A stretch of 64,000 nt of DNA from contig JAGTXO010000010.1 of assembly GCA_019448385.1 (NCBI GenBank), positions 868,001 to 932,000 on the forward strand, written 5' to 3'. Origin of the DNA: Diacronema lutheri (taxonomy: Eukaryota > Haptophyta > Pavlovophyceae > Pavlovales > Pavlovaceae). Shown piece after piece: positions 49,227 to 60,400 of this stretch. Numbering within the stretch: position 1 is the first letter of the stretch; every line of letters starts with the position of its first letter. The notes beneath the pieces were generated by a model. The model was not told the DNA's origin, did not search any database, and saw only the letters and a list, made by a program, of their open reading frames with translations. Both the position numbers and the translations under genes were made by a program.

Positions 49227-50525
49227 TCAGGCCACGCATGCCTCGGCGCGGCCCTCACCGCACGAGTCGGTTACCGCCGCTGCGCTCCTCCACCCGTCGG
49301 CGTGGCCGGCCGGGGCACGAGCGTCAGCGGCTGTGATCGCCCAGCCCGTCTTTCGAATGCGCACCTCATGGCGGCGCGGCGGCGCGCGCTCCGGCGCTCC
49401 GCCGCCCGCCAGCAGGCCAGCCGCCACAGCGCTGCCGGGTCTCTCGCCGTCCGCGTCGCTGCCGCTCGTGTCGTCGAACGCAAGCGGCGCGCGCTCGCGC
49501 TCGCCGATAGCAATGCCCAGAATGGGAAGCCAGGGGTGGAGCATCGCGGCGTTGACCGCGTCGCCGACGTGCAGCACGCACGTTGGCGGCTCGGTCTGCT
49601 CGGCGCGCAGGTCAAAGGCGAGCACGCGCCCGTCCTGGCTGCCGCTCACGAGCCAGCGCGATGTGTTGTCAAGGCTGAAAAGGATGCGCTGGTTGGAGGG
49701 CGCGGCACGCTCGCACGCGCGGTACGCGCGCGCCGTGTGCCGCACGTCCCAGCAGAGTAGCCGGCCATCTTGGCGCGCACCCGTCACGAGCGTCCGCCCG
49801 TCGGCGGAGAAGGCGACGTGCGTCACGCCGGCCGTGTGCCCGCCGAGCAAGCAAACGAGCTCACCACCGGCCTCGGCGTAGACGCCGGTCGAACCCGCGT
49901 ACGAGCCAACGGCGTACAGCCCCGAGCCCGAGCCATCCACGGCGATCGTCGAGAGGATGCCGCGCTGCCCCTCCCTCGCGCGCCGCCGGCTCGGCACCGT
50001 CGCACGCGTCTCGAGCGGGCGGCCCGGGCGAGCGGTGTCAAAAACGCACACGGCGCGCTCAAAGCCGCATAGCAGCCGCGTGCCATCCACCGAGAAGGCG
50101 AGCGAGCGCGCGGCCGTCAGCTGGTCGGCGCCGTCGTGCGCGCAGTAGCTTGCTCGCAGCGCGCCCGTGAACGCGTCCCACAGGTGGACGGGCTGGTCGC
50201 GCGAGGTTGAGGCGAAGCAACAGGTGGCGGGATCGGTCGAGCGCATCCCCGGGTACCAGCAATAGTCGTAGATCGTCTCGCTTTCTCGCGCGCTGACGGC
50301 GGGCGCGAGGGGAGCCGCGTCGCCCGCGTCTGCGCTCTCGTCGCCACCGCCGAGCGCATGCGCGGGCAGCTCATACAAGCGTAGCCGATTGTCGTCGCAC
50401 GCGGTCAAAAAGCACGTGCCATCGGGCGCCCACTTGAGCCCCTTCACGCACTCGGGTAGCTCCGCGCCGCACAGGTGCGACGTGACGGAGAGATCGAGCT
50501 CCCATGTGCACTCCGCTCCCGCCAT
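49227..50525 (-). CDS. WRAP53: WRAP53/TCAB1-like WD-repeat protein
   Basis: 432 residues, single exon. KGLKWAPDGTCFLTACDDNR is the family's opening blade. ESETIYDYCWYPGM, then DPATCCFASTSRDQPVHLWD, and ARSLAFSVDGTRLLCGFERA, are strongly diagnostic of WRAP53/TCAB1 (yeast Swt21). Further blades end in AGGELVCLLGGHTAGVTHVA and DGRLLCWDVRH. In animals the protein binds CAB boxes of scaRNAs and telomerase RNA and takes them to Cajal bodies. The C-terminal 70 residues are a disordered tail (GRAEACVA end). Its presence predicts H/ACA-type telomerase RNA or scaRNAs in this organism. Confidence 0.9.
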   Translation of the reverse strand: MAGAECTWELDLSVTSHLCGAELPECVKGLKWAPDGTCFLTACDDNRLRLYELPAHALGGGDESADAGDAAPLAPAVSARESETIYDYCWYPGMRSTDPATCCFASTSRDQPVHLWDAFTGALRASYCAHDGADQLTAARSLAFSVDGTRLLCGFERAVCVFDTARPGRPLETRATVPSRRRAREGQRGILSTIAVDGSGSGLYAVGSYAGSTGVYAEAGGELVCLLGGHTAGVTHVAFSADGRTLVTGARQDGRLLCWDVRHTARAYRACERAAPSNQRILFSLDNTSRWLVSGSQDGRVLAFDLRAEQTEPPTCVLHVGDAVNAAMLHPWLPILGIAIGERERAPLAFDDTSGSDADGERPGSAVAAGLLAGGGAPERAPPRRHEVRIRKTGWAITAADARAPAGHADGWRSAAAVTDSCGEGRAEACVA

Positions 50526-50791
50526 GCTGGACGAGCGGGAAGAAGCGGGCGCCAAATCGGTGACTGACGCGGTCGACGACAGGATTTCTGCTCGCCACTG
50601 GTCAGCGTCAGTGTCACATTCACGAGCGCACTGCCCCTCAACACGGGCATCAATGCGTGACTGTCACGATGCCCTCTGGCACGCCGCTCGATGCATCAAT
50701 GCGAGCTCTCTGGCTCGGACCGCCGCCGCGAGCGCATCGCGCACGCTTCCGGCAGTGCGCACACCAGCCTGGAGGCGACGCGACGGTGCGC

Positions 50792-53700
50792 CTAATCAAC
50801 GTCCATCCCGTCAGCCGAGGCGGGCGCGGCCGCCGCGGGCGCTGACTCGTTGCCCTCCGCCGCCGCTGCGGGCGCCGCCTCGCCCGCCGCAGCTGCGTCC
50901 GCAGCTGCCGCATCCGCCGCCGGCTTCGGCGTCTCGGCCGGCTTGGGCCGCGGCTTTGGCTTGGTCAGCGCGGCGCACGCGGACGTGAGCGTGGAGACCT
51001 TCGCGTCGAGCGCAGAAGCGAGGAGCACCGGGTCCGCGTGCTGCGGCAGGGCGTCCTGCTTGGCCGTCTCGGCCTCGAGCCACGCTTTCGCTTCCCCCAG
51101 CGCGGCGCGCGCCTTGTCCTTGTCTGCGCTGTCAATGTGCTCAGTGTCTGCAGACGAGACGAGCGACTCGAAGTTGCCCATCGCCTTGCGCAGCGCCTGC
51201 GGCGTCGGAGGGTGAAGAGTGTGCGCGGGGTCGGCACGAGCGCGGCGGCACGCGGTGGCGCGCGAGGCGACGACGTGGCCGGAGCGCGCGCGCGCGCCAC
51301 GGCTGGCGGCGCGCGGACGCGAGCCGCGCTCGCGGCGAGGCGCCTCGCAGCGACGGCAGGGGTGGTGCGAGCAGCGCGCATACCGCGATGGCGCCGGGCC
51401 TGTTGTCCGCCTCGACGAGCCTGTTGTTCGCGGGCGAGCAGAGCGCCAGGAGGTCGTCGCGCTTCTTCTGGTACGTGAGCTTGTCCACGTCCTCGCCTAA
51501 GCACGGGCACAGCCAAGGGGCGCAGCATGGAGCGCATCACGGAGAGAGGGGCACGTAAGGCGGCCGGTAAGGGGCGCAGCATGGAGCGCATCATGGAGAG
51601 AGGGGCACGTAAGGCGGCCGGTAAGGGGCGCAGCATGGAGCGCATCATGGAGAGAGGGGCACGTAAGGCGGCCGGTAAGGGGCGCAGCATGGAGCGCATC
51701 ATGGAGAGAGGGGCACGTAAGGCGGCCGGTAAGGGGCGCAGCATGGAGCGCATCATGGAGAGAGGGGCACGTAAGGCGGCCGGTTGAGGCGAGGAGGCGT
51801 GTCTTCGAAGGGGGAGGGGAAAAGGGGGGGGGGGGGTGGGGGGGGGGGGGGGGGGGGCACAATGCACGTCGTCCCGCGCTCGCTGTGCGCGTACCGTCCT
51901 CGTAGAGCCAGTTCTCTGTCTCGTCGAGCGTTTTGATCAAGTTGGTTCGCTCCTCCTCCGTCGTGAACGGCTCGAGCTCTGCGCCCAGCTTGTTGCGCAT
52001 CGCGTAGACGTACGACTCGACCGCGTTCTTCATATCGGCTGTCTCGATGAGGATGCGATCCTGGATCACCATCTTGCCCTCCTCCTCGCGCGCCTCCATC
52101 AGCTCGCGCGTCGTGAGCGCGAGCACGCGCGACACCTGCGCGCAGTTGCCGGCCCCCGGAAGTGGTGGTGGGATGGGGTGCGGGGGGGTGGGGTGGGGCG
52201 GGGCGGGGCGGGGCGGGGCGGGGCGCCATGAGCGGTGCGTGCGGCGCGGCGCAACGTGACGGCGAGCGGTCACGAGGCCATCGCATGAGCACCGCACTCG
52301 ACGCGGCGGCGTGTCCGGCGCACATGGCGTCGTGACCCCAGGGCCCAACCCCATACCCCGCCAGCTCGGCCCTCGCGCCCCGCCTCCCCGCCGCGCGCCG
52401 CGCTGCCTCAGCCCGACCCGTCTAGATATTGTGTGGAGCAAAGAGATCACGCTGCGATCAGATTGTGCCAATCATCACAGGCAACGCGGCGCGCGCCCAC
52501 CTTCCCGCCCTCCGCACGCGCGCCCACCTTCCCGCCCTCCGCACGCGCGCCCACCTTCCCGCCCTCCGCACGCGCGCCCACCTTCCCGCCCTCCGCACGC
52601 GCGCCCACCTTCCCGCCCTCCGCACGCGCGCCCACCTTCCCGCCCCGCCCTCCGCACGCGCGCCCACCTTCCCGCCCTCCGCACGCGCGCCCACCTTCCC
52701 GCCCTCCGCACGCGCGCCCACCTTCCCGCCCTCCGCACGCGCGCCCACCTTCCCGCCCTCCGCACGCGCGTCTTGCCACCCGCGCACGTCCCCGCGCGCG
52801 CGCGCACGCGCGCCGCCACCGTCGCGCGCCCCCGCGCGCCGCACGCGACGACGCGTGGCGTGCGCGCACCTCGACGGGCAGCGTGTGCCTCTCGGTCTTT
52901 TTCTTCATCTTCTTCACCTTGAGCGGCTCGGCGGCAGGCGCGGAGGCAGCGGCGGGCGCCGAAGCCGCCACGCCGTCGGCGGCGGGCGCGCCATCAGCGA
53001 GGACGAGCTCGGGCTCCTTGGGCGCGTCCTCCCACACCTCGACCTCCCGCTCCTCGATCGCCTGCGCCGACTCAACCTGCAGGATCCCGTCCTGGTCAAG
53101 TCGCACCTTCACCTTCACCTTGGTCTTGCCGTCTGCGGGCGTACTCGCCAGCGGCAGCCCGCCGACGGTGAACTCGGCGATCTTGCCCATCGTGCCCGGC
53201 GGCGTGCCCGCGCCGTCGGGATAGGAGGCGGTCAAGGTGAACGCCGACGTGCGGTAGAGCGTGAGCATCTTGGTCGAGGGCATCGGGTTGAGCCGCGTGA
53301 ACAGCTCAGAGCCGCTCGCGCCCGCCTTTGCGACCGGCGCGGGCTCGGCGCCGTCGGCGCCGCGCGCCTCCTCCACGTCCATCGGCGCGGCGTCGGCGCT
53401 GTCCTTGCCGTCCGCGCCCGACCACGCAATGTTGATCGGGTACAGATACACCTCGTTGGTCGAGAAATCGCGCACGCGGAAGGCAGGCGAGAGCATGGCG
53501 CCCTGCAGCGCGCACCCGCGCGCGACCGACTCCTCGGCGTTGAGCGTGCGCGAAACGTCGCGGCCGAGGAGGGCCTTGAGCGTCGCGCCGACGCACGGGA
53601 TCCGCGAGCCGCCGCCGATGACCTCGCACGAGAAGAGGTCGTCCTTGGTGAGGCCCGCGAGCTCGAAGCAGCGCTGCACCGTCGTCTCGAGCTTGTCAAG

Positions 53701-54915
53701 CCACGGCTTGGCCCACTCTTCGAGCTCAGCACGCTCGCACTTGACGCTCACGTCGATGTCGTTGATGAAGCACTCGATCGACAGCGTCGACGTCGGGATC
53801 GACGACAGCGTCTTGCGCAGCTTCTCGGCGGCGGTGAGGAGGCGGAAGACGGTCTTCGGCGACTCGAACGCGTCAATCTTGTGCTTCTCCTGCCACACGG
53901 CCTGGCAGTGCCGTGCGATGAGCATGTCGAGGTCGCGCGTGCCGATCAGATCGGACGCCACCGCCTTCACCACGTACTTGCCCTTGGAGAAGGAGACGAT
54001 CTGCACAGTGAGGTCGCCGTGGCCGAGGTCGAAAATCATCACGTTGCGCGCGGCCGACTCGTCGGGCAGGTCCGTCTTGTAGATGCCGTAGGCGAGGGCG
54101 GCGGCGGACGAGTCGTTGAGCAGCTTGAGCACGTTCAGCCCGACGATCTCGCACGCCTGGTGCATCGCGATCCGCTCCGCGTCTGTCCAGTAGGGCGGGA
54201 CGGAGACGACGCAGTCGACAATCGGCTTGCCGTCGTTGCCCGCCTCGGCAATCTGGCGCATGTGGTGCAGCATCATGCCCATCAGCCGCTCGACGCGCCA
54301 GGTGCAGTTCTCGTCGTTGTACTGGAACTGCACGCGCGCGTCGCCGCCCACGTTGACGATGTTGTACGTGCAGAACGGCAGCTCGGCCTTGAGCGCCTCC
54401 GACTCGAAGCGCTTGCCGATGATCTTCTTGAGCGACGTGATCGTGTTCTTCGTGTTCGAAGTGATCACCGATTTGGCGGCCTCGCCCAATCGGCGCTCCT
54501 TGCCCGAAAAACCAACCATGCATCTGCGCGGCCGGCCGTGCGGCGGAGGACGGGGCGGCGGCGAGCGACGCGCCGGCACAGCGCACACACGGTCAGCCGC
54601 ACAACACCGTCGGTCGTTCCTTCGCGCGGCGTCGGTGCGAAGCGCGAGGCAAGCCCCGCCGCGGGGGCGGGCCGGTGCGGCGGATGGACGGCGCGGCCGC
54701 CACGCGGCGAGCACCGTACGCTCGCCAGCAGCGCCTCGAGCGCGCGCGCCGCCCCGAGGTGGGCGGCTCGCATGCCTCGCGCCGGCGCGCGCGCGTGCGT
54801 GCACGTACGGCGTGCTGCGGTTTGAGGTCTCGTTGGCGAGCACGTCAACGCCGCCGCGGCGGGCGATGGCAACGACGCACGAGTCGGTCCCCACGTCAAT
54901 CCCGATGACGCTCAT
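50792..54915 (-). CDS. Hsp110 (HSPA4/SSE-type) chaperone, five exons
   Basis: Exons 54915-54809, 54523-52870, 52135-51895, 51496-51384 and 51196-50792 join in frame to 839 residues, equal to human HSPA4. It starts MSVIGIDVGTDSCVVAIARR, and VIGGGSRIPCVG and IFDLGHGDLTVQIVSF are the ATPase core. The substrate-binding beta domain is followed by an acidic loop, then QDRILIETADMKNAVESYVY and WLYEDGEDVDKLTYQKKRDD, the Hsp110 helical lid. Hsp110 proteins are nucleotide-exchange factors for Hsp70 and help disaggregate proteins in the cytosol. Donors vary (GTACGT, GTGCGC, GTACGC, GTATGC). Two introns, 52136-52869 and 51497-51894, carry minisatellites and G-tracts. The tail ends ADGMDVD instead of an EEVD. 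Confidence 0.92.
51516..51785. repeat. 54-bp minisatellite, five copies, in an Hsp110 intron
   Basis: Units begin (CGCAGCATGGAGCG) at exactly 51521, 51575, 51629, 51683 and 51737. Copies 2-5 look identical and copy 1 has one base change (ATCACGG for ATCATGG). Each unit contains GTAAGG twice on the plus strand. The array is wholly intronic on the minus strand. Confidence 0.9.
51824..51857. repeat. Long G homopolymer (G13-T-G20)
   Basis: A 34-bp G tract broken by one T, in the same Hsp110 intron, near its 5' end in sense direction. On the transcribed strand it is G-quadruplex-prone; its length is likely polymorphic or mis-assembled. Confidence 0.85.
52181..52225. repeat. GGGGC/GGGGT pentanucleotide array
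   Basis: Six or more GGGGC/GGGGT units within the first 100 bp upstream of an Hsp110 acceptor in sense orientation (reads as CCCCG repeats in the RNA). Confidence 0.8.
52490..52774. repeat. 27-bp minisatellite, ten to eleven copies, in an Hsp110 intron
   Basis: Unit ACGCGCGCCCACC followed by TTCCCGCCCTCCGC, repeated with 27-bp period; one unit near 52640 has 5 extra bases (CGCCC). It sits in the 734-bp intron 52136-52869, the longest in the window. Confidence 0.9.
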
Positions 54916-55902
54916 CTGCGCGTGCACAGGCGCGCGGCGCGCGCGCAATCCGTCAGGCGCCTGCTCGCCGCGTACGCGGCGGAGGGCTCGCGCTGGGCGC
55001 GCCCGTGGGGCGTGCGGGCCATGCGCTCGCGCAGCCGTCGGCGCGCGGCCGGCCGCAGCTCGCCACGCTCCTCATGCACCACCCGCAAGCGGCAGGCGAG
55101 GCGCCAAGCTGCGTCTCGGGCCGGGCGCTCTCGCGCGCGCGTGCGCGCCATGCCGGGCTGGCGTGGCCGGGCGCGAGCGGACGCAGCTCCAATCTGCACG
55201 CGCCGGGCCGCGCCCGCCGTGCCCACCGCACCCGCCGTGGCGCGCCGTACCTCGGCTCAGGCAGCTCGGCGGCGCAAGAATCTACGCCCGACACACGACG
55301 CCCGACACGCTCACACCGCGTCTGGACTCGATGGCGCTCCTTTTCAAATCGACGGAGGCCAAGCCTTATGCCGCCGGCAAGCGGTCAACGGCCCTCATTC
55401 GTCAGAGCAGGGGAGTGCGCGCGGCGCGGGTGCGCGCGAGCACGCGCGCGGGGCGCGTGGAGCACGTGCGGTTCAGCCGCACGTGGCCGTCGGCGCCGGC
55501 GCTCCACCACGCCGGCGTGAGCAGGCGCGCGCGGTCAGCCGAGTGCCCAACATGGGCTGGCCGGCAAGACGGCAACGCGGCGGGCAGCGGTAGGCGAGGA
55601 GGCGTGCGGCGCCGCGGCACCAGCTCGCACGCCAGCTGGCTCGTCGGGCGCGCGCGCCACCGCCGCCGTTGCGCGCGCCCCTGTGTCGCGAGCAAAACGG
55701 CGTCCATGTCGCGGGCGCGGGCGGGCCTCCGAAATCTCCAGCCTTTCGGAAGGGTGTGTGTGTTTCGCTCAACGTCAACAGCTCGATTCAAACCCTTTCG
55801 TGTTTTCACGAGTAAAACACTTTTTCGCGATTCAGCCCGTCGGACGTGCGGGCGCAGGCGCAGGCGCGGAGGGAAGGGCAGACTCGTCGGCCAACCGAGG
55901 GA
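54916..55902. other. 987-bp divergent region between Hsp110 and the RRM gene
   Basis: The largest gene-free stretch. A frame starting at ATG 55331 reads MALLFKSTEAKPYAAGKRST and then meets a GTGCGCG donor-like sequence at 55413, so an unrecognised small exon is possible. A moderately AT-rich block at 55780-55830 precedes the RRM gene and may be its promoter. Confidence 0.35.
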
Positions 55903-56709
55903 ATGGCGGGAGCCCCTGGTGTGGCTGAGCTGGGGCTAGGGCTTGAAGAGCTACGCCTGCCCGATGACGACAAGGCCGCCGCTTCGCCGAGCAGCGAGCA
56001 GCAGCTGCAGCTCAAGGCGCTGCTCGAGCCGCTCGACAAGGAGAAGCTCAAGAACATTCTCCTCACGCTTGCAGCGCAGAACGACGCGATCGCCGAGCAG
56101 TGCGCGTCGATGGCGGCGGAGGACCTGGCCAACCGCAAACTCTTCGTCCGGGGCCTCGCGTGGGGCACCACCGACGAGGGCCTGCGCGCGGCATTTGGCG
56201 AGTACGGCGAGATCACAGAGGGCGGCGTCGCCGTGGACAGGATGACGGGGAAGTCGCGCGGCTTTGGTTTCGTCACGTTTGCGACGGCGGCGGCAGCGCA
56301 GGCCGCGCTGCGCGAGCCGAACAAGCAAATTGACGGCCGGCAGACCACATGCAACCTCGCGAGCGCCGGCGCACAGCAGCGGCCGCCGCCCGGCGGCCGA
56401 GGGCAGGGCGCAGGGCCGGTGGGCACGCCGTGGGGCGTGGGCACGCTGGGCGGCATGGCAGCTATGGGCGGCATGGGTGCGCTTGCGGGCATGGGCCCAA
56501 TGTCGCCGTACGGCGCCAGCCACAGCGCCTCGGGCTTTGTGCGTGGCGGCGGGATGCCGCTCAGCCCGCGCATGCCGGCGAGCAGCATGCCCAACGTCAA
56601 CGTGGGCGGAATGCCCACGTCATACGAGCGCTACCTCACGTCCATGTACTCCAACTACGCGCCGCCGATGATGCCCCCGCCGAGCGGGTACGAGAACCTG
56701 GGCCGTTGA
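55903..56709 (+). CDS. Single-RRM RNA-binding protein
   Basis: 268 residues, single exon. RRM at about residues 77-150 with RNP2 KLFVRGLAWG and RNP1 SRGFGFVTF intact, preceded by a helical stretch (LEPLDKEKLKNILLTLAAQN) similar to the UBA2-type oligouridylate-associated proteins of plants. The C-terminal third is a Gly/Met-rich disordered tail (GGMAAMGGMGALAGMGPM) and a final Tyr/Pro patch. Likely nuclear RNA processing or stability. A C tract starts one base after the stop codon, so the 3' UTR begins with it. An in-frame extension upstream (to about 55882) is possible if an earlier exon exists. Confidence 0.82.
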   Translation: MAGAPGVAELGLGLEELRLPDDDKAAASPSSEQQLQLKALLEPLDKEKLKNILLTLAAQNDAIAEQCASMAAEDLANRKLFVRGLAWGTTDEGLRAAFGEYGEITEGGVAVDRMTGKSRGFGFVTFATAAAAQAALREPNKQIDGRQTTCNLASAGAQQRPPPGGRGQGAGPVGTPWGVGTLGGMAAMGGMGALAGMGPMSPYGASHSASGFVRGGGMPLSPRMPASSMPNVNVGGMPTSYERYLTSMYSNYAPPMMPPPSGYENLGR

Positions 56710-56710
56710 G

Positions 56711-56738
56711 CCCCCCCCCCCCCTCCCCCCCCCCCCCC
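56711..56738. repeat. C13-T-C14 homopolymer in the RRM gene's 3' UTR
   Basis: 28 bp of C interrupted by a single T, beginning one base after the stop; followed by CGGGGG. Same architecture as the G13-T-G20 tract at 51824. Binding site for poly(C) proteins is possible. Confidence 0.85.
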
Positions 56739-57463
56739 AACGGGGGAAGCCACCCCCTCGTGCTGCGGGGCGGCACGCGCTCGGCGCGCAGCACGGCCGC
56801 CGACCAGGTGGGGGCGAGCCGGCGAGGAGCGAATGACAGTGACTGAACGGCGCGCGCTGCGTGAAGGCTCGAGGGCGACGCGCGCGCGCGAAAATCGGGC
56901 GCACACGGTCAGCGCGCCCGCCTCTCGGCCACGCTAACGCTGCGGGCGGCGTCTCGGCAAAGAGTGTCCTTTTGTGAACTGATGAAACTCGTTTTTCCTG
57001 AGCTTGAAGCAAGCGGATGGGAGGCTCGAGGGCGGTAGAGGAGGGGAGCGCCCGGAGCGGTAGCACCTCGTCTTTGAATTCACGCACGCTCCCACTGCGC
57101 GTCATCGGCATTGGCCTGACACGCCCAGTGACGAGCAGGCGGCATTGACCTCACGCTTGCGATTGCCGCCTGCTCCCGCAGTCCGCGAGCGCGAGACAGC
57201 CAGACAGGTCGCAACGGCACAACCAATCATTGCTCGCCTTGTCACCAGACCGGCCGTGAGAACAACGCCGATTTTGAAAAGAAAGGAGGGAAGTGTCCCT
57301 CGAAAGGGCTCCTCGGTTAAGGTGCGGGGAAAGGGGGCGCACGCGGGCGTCACGCCCGCGCGAGGCCGGCGGTGCGCGGCGCGCGCGCGCGCGGCGCGCT
57401 CACTGGTCGTATTTGTCTGCACGCGCACGCCGCGCAGCTCGCCCTTCGGCGAGGACCGCAGCC
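56739..57463. other. Spacer between RRM and MYB genes
   Basis: About 725 bp; nothing gene-like. A less GC-rich block at 57130-57320, with GATTTTGAAAAGAAAGG at 57271-57287, is the best candidate for the MYB promoter. Confidence 0.35.
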
Positions 57464-60400
57464 ATGTTCAAGCAGATGGGCGAGCTCGAGGCCGGGTAAT
57501 CACGCGCGTGCCCGGCGCCCGCGGCCCCGCGCGCGCGAGCGCGTACGTGCGGGCACTAACGCGCGCGCGCGCGCGCGCGCCGCGGCTTTGCGCAGTCACA
57601 TCCTCAGTGACCCACCCGGGCCGCACGACGACCTCGACCTCGACGACTTTGAGTGCGCGCGCGTCCGCACCGCATGCGCCGCATGTGCATGCGCGCCGGC
57701 ACGAGCACGCGCCGCGCGTCGGCTGACGCGCCGCCGCGCGTGCGCGTCGCAGGGATTCGAACGAGCCGGACTCGAACGAGCCGTCCAGCTCCACCAAGGC
57801 CAAGGCCGCCGCCAAGGCCAAGCGCCGCTCGACCCAGCGCGCATGGACGGCCGAGGAGGTGCGAGCTCCGCGTAGCACGGCGCGCGGGCGCGCGGTGCGG
57901 CGCGCGAGGGCGGCGGTGCGGCGGGCCCGCGCCGACGCGCGCGTGCATCGTGCCGCACGCCGCCGTCGCGCCGCTGCAGGACGCACGCCTCAAGGAGCTG
58001 ATGGCCGAGCGCGAGGGCGCGGAGGGCGAGCCGGACTGGAAGTCGATCAATGAGCGTTTCACCGAGCGCACCGACGTGCAGTGCGCACACCGCTGGTCCA
58101 AGGTGCTCAACCCGGCACTCGTCAAGGGGCCGTGGACGCGAGACGTGCGCGCCGCGCGAGCCCTCGCGCCCCGCCACAGCACGTGTCGCGCGCACGCCGG
58201 CCCGGCGCGTGCGCCAACGCATGCACCCCGTGCATGCGTGCATGCGCTCACCGCAACCGCGACGCGCGGCGGCGACGGCGGCGGCTCCGGCGCGCAGGAG
58301 GACGACATGGTAATGCGCCTCGTCACCGAGCTCGGCCCGAAGAAGTGGTCGCAGATCGCCTCGCATCTGCCCGGCCGCATCGGCAAGCAGTGCCGCGAGA
58401 GGTGGCACAACCACCTCAACCCGGAGATCCGAAAGGACTCATGGACGGAGACGGAGGACATGCTCATCCTTGACGCGCACCGCACGCTCGGGAACAAGTG
58501 GGCGGAGATCGCCAAGCGCCTGCCCGGCCGCACCGACAACGCCATCAAGAACCACTGGAACTCGTCGATCAGGCGCAAGCTGCAGAAGCTGCATGAGATG
58601 TGCCCCCTCGATTCGAGCTGCCACCCCGACCACCTCGCCGCTGCACAGACGACGCCCGCAGAGGGGCGCGCGCGCGACAAGCGGCCGGCGGGCGCGGAGG
58701 CAGACGCCGCCGCCGCATCCAAGCCCGCGCCCTCAAAACCCGCGGCCAAGGCCACGGCTTTGCCGGCACAGGGTGCGCGCTCAGGGGACACGCGCGCGCG
58801 CGTGGGCGCGGCGCCGCGCGCGTCGATACACACGGCCAGTGCACGCGCGATCACAGCCGCGCGCCGTCCAGCTCGCCGCGCCGCGCGCCGCCGCCGCGTC
58901 GCGCGCGCATCGCCGCTTGGCTCACCGCGCGCGTCCCCGCGCCGGCGCGCACACCCCTTCCGACCGGTCCTTCGAAACGGCCGCGCGACACGCCCGCCCG
59001 CCGCAGCGCGCTCGAGCGAGGACGAGGAGATGCCGCCACCCTCGACGGGCGCGACGCGCGCCCCCTCCGACGCGGCCGCACCGCTGGCGCCGACCGCCGC
59101 CCCGGCCGGCGCGCGCGCGCGAGCGGCGGCGGGGGGTTGCAGCGCGACAAGTCTCGCCGTGCAGTTCGCGCAGAGCGCCGAGTTCGCGCGGATGCACGGC
59201 GCGGCGACGGGCGATGCCGCGCGCGCGTGCGGCGCGCGCGCCGCCGCCGCCGCCGCGGGCTGCGGCGCGCTTCGCCACGGCGGGTCGGCCATCGAGTGCG
59301 CAGAGCTGTGCGACGACGACGACTCGTGCCTCTTCGAGCTGACCGAGGACGACCTGCTGCTGCACGGCTTCGACACGCTCGACCCGTTCGCGATGGGCGG
59401 CGCGGGGCTGTGCATGTCCCCGCGCGCGCTCAAGGTGTCGCCCGAAGAGGCCATGCTTTCGCCATCAATGCGCAGGCTGCCGCTCAGCGCGATGCGCCAC
59501 TTCCTCTCGCCACTCTCGAGCCAGAAGCGCAAGCGCACCGACGCGCCGGGCGGGCGCGACTCGCTCTCGCTCTCGGCGGCGCGCACCGAGCGGCTGTCAA
59601 CCGCCGGCGGCGGCCTCTTCGGCCCCGCCGTCGGCGGCACGCCACCGACGGGCGGACGGCTGCCGACCGGGATGCGCGGCGGCACGTCCGAGCTGTGCAG
59701 CGTCTTCGGCGCGGAGCCGGGCTCGGCCGCGCGCGGCGCGGCGGCGCAACGCTCGCTCTTCAACTCGGCGCGGCCGCCGATCTCGCCGCACGGCTCGGAC
59801 GCCTCGTCGCCGCACACCACCTCGCCGCCCACGTCGTCCGGCCCGGGCTCGTACATGCTCGGCGCCGTGCGCTCGCGCCCATTCCGTACTATCACGATCC
59901 GACCAGTCGCGCCCGCCTCGCCGCCCGCGCAGGAGGGCGGCGACGACGCGGCGGCGAGCGCGCGCGTGGAGGCGCGCAGCGTGCAGCTCGCGCGCCAGGC
60001 CTCGCTCGACTCGATCGCCTCCGACGGCACGATCACGCGCGCGCTCAACACGGGGCTCGGTCGGCTGAGTGTGACGCCGCACGCGCGCGCCGGCGCGCGC
60101 GGTACGGCGGCCGGCGCGGACGGGCCGCTCACCGCCGACGAGCTGCTGCCGATGGCGATTTGCTACGACGAGCTCGTCGCGTCGGTGTGCGCCGACGCGC
60201 ACGCGGCGGCCTGCGCCGACAGGCAAGCCTTGCCGCCCGCCGCCGGCGGCAAGACGCCGGCCGGCTCGCCGACGGGCGGCAAGCCGCGCGAGGCGGACAA
60301 GGAGAACGCGCCGACCGCCGCCAACGAGCGCGCCGGCGCCGTCGCCGACGCCGACGCCGGCAATGTCGAGATGGCGTTAGCGATCGCGGCCGGCGCCGGC

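Noticed and set aside
51527-51787. Repeat peptide MERIMERGARKAAGKGRS on the plus strand
   Set aside because: The 54-bp period keeps any frame open; it lies in an intron of the opposite gene without other coding evidence.
51516-52774. Tandem arrays considered as CRISPR
   Set aside because: Units are contiguous with no spacers, in a eukaryotic intron.
52429-54825. 800-codon plus-strand frame antisense to Hsp110
   Set aside because: Arg/Leu/His shadow of a well-supported gene; opens in a minisatellite.
55331-55412. Possible small exon MALLFKSTEAKPYAAGKRST
   Set aside because: Followed by a donor-like GTGCGCG, but no acceptor exon with conserved sequence could be linked; kept only as a note.
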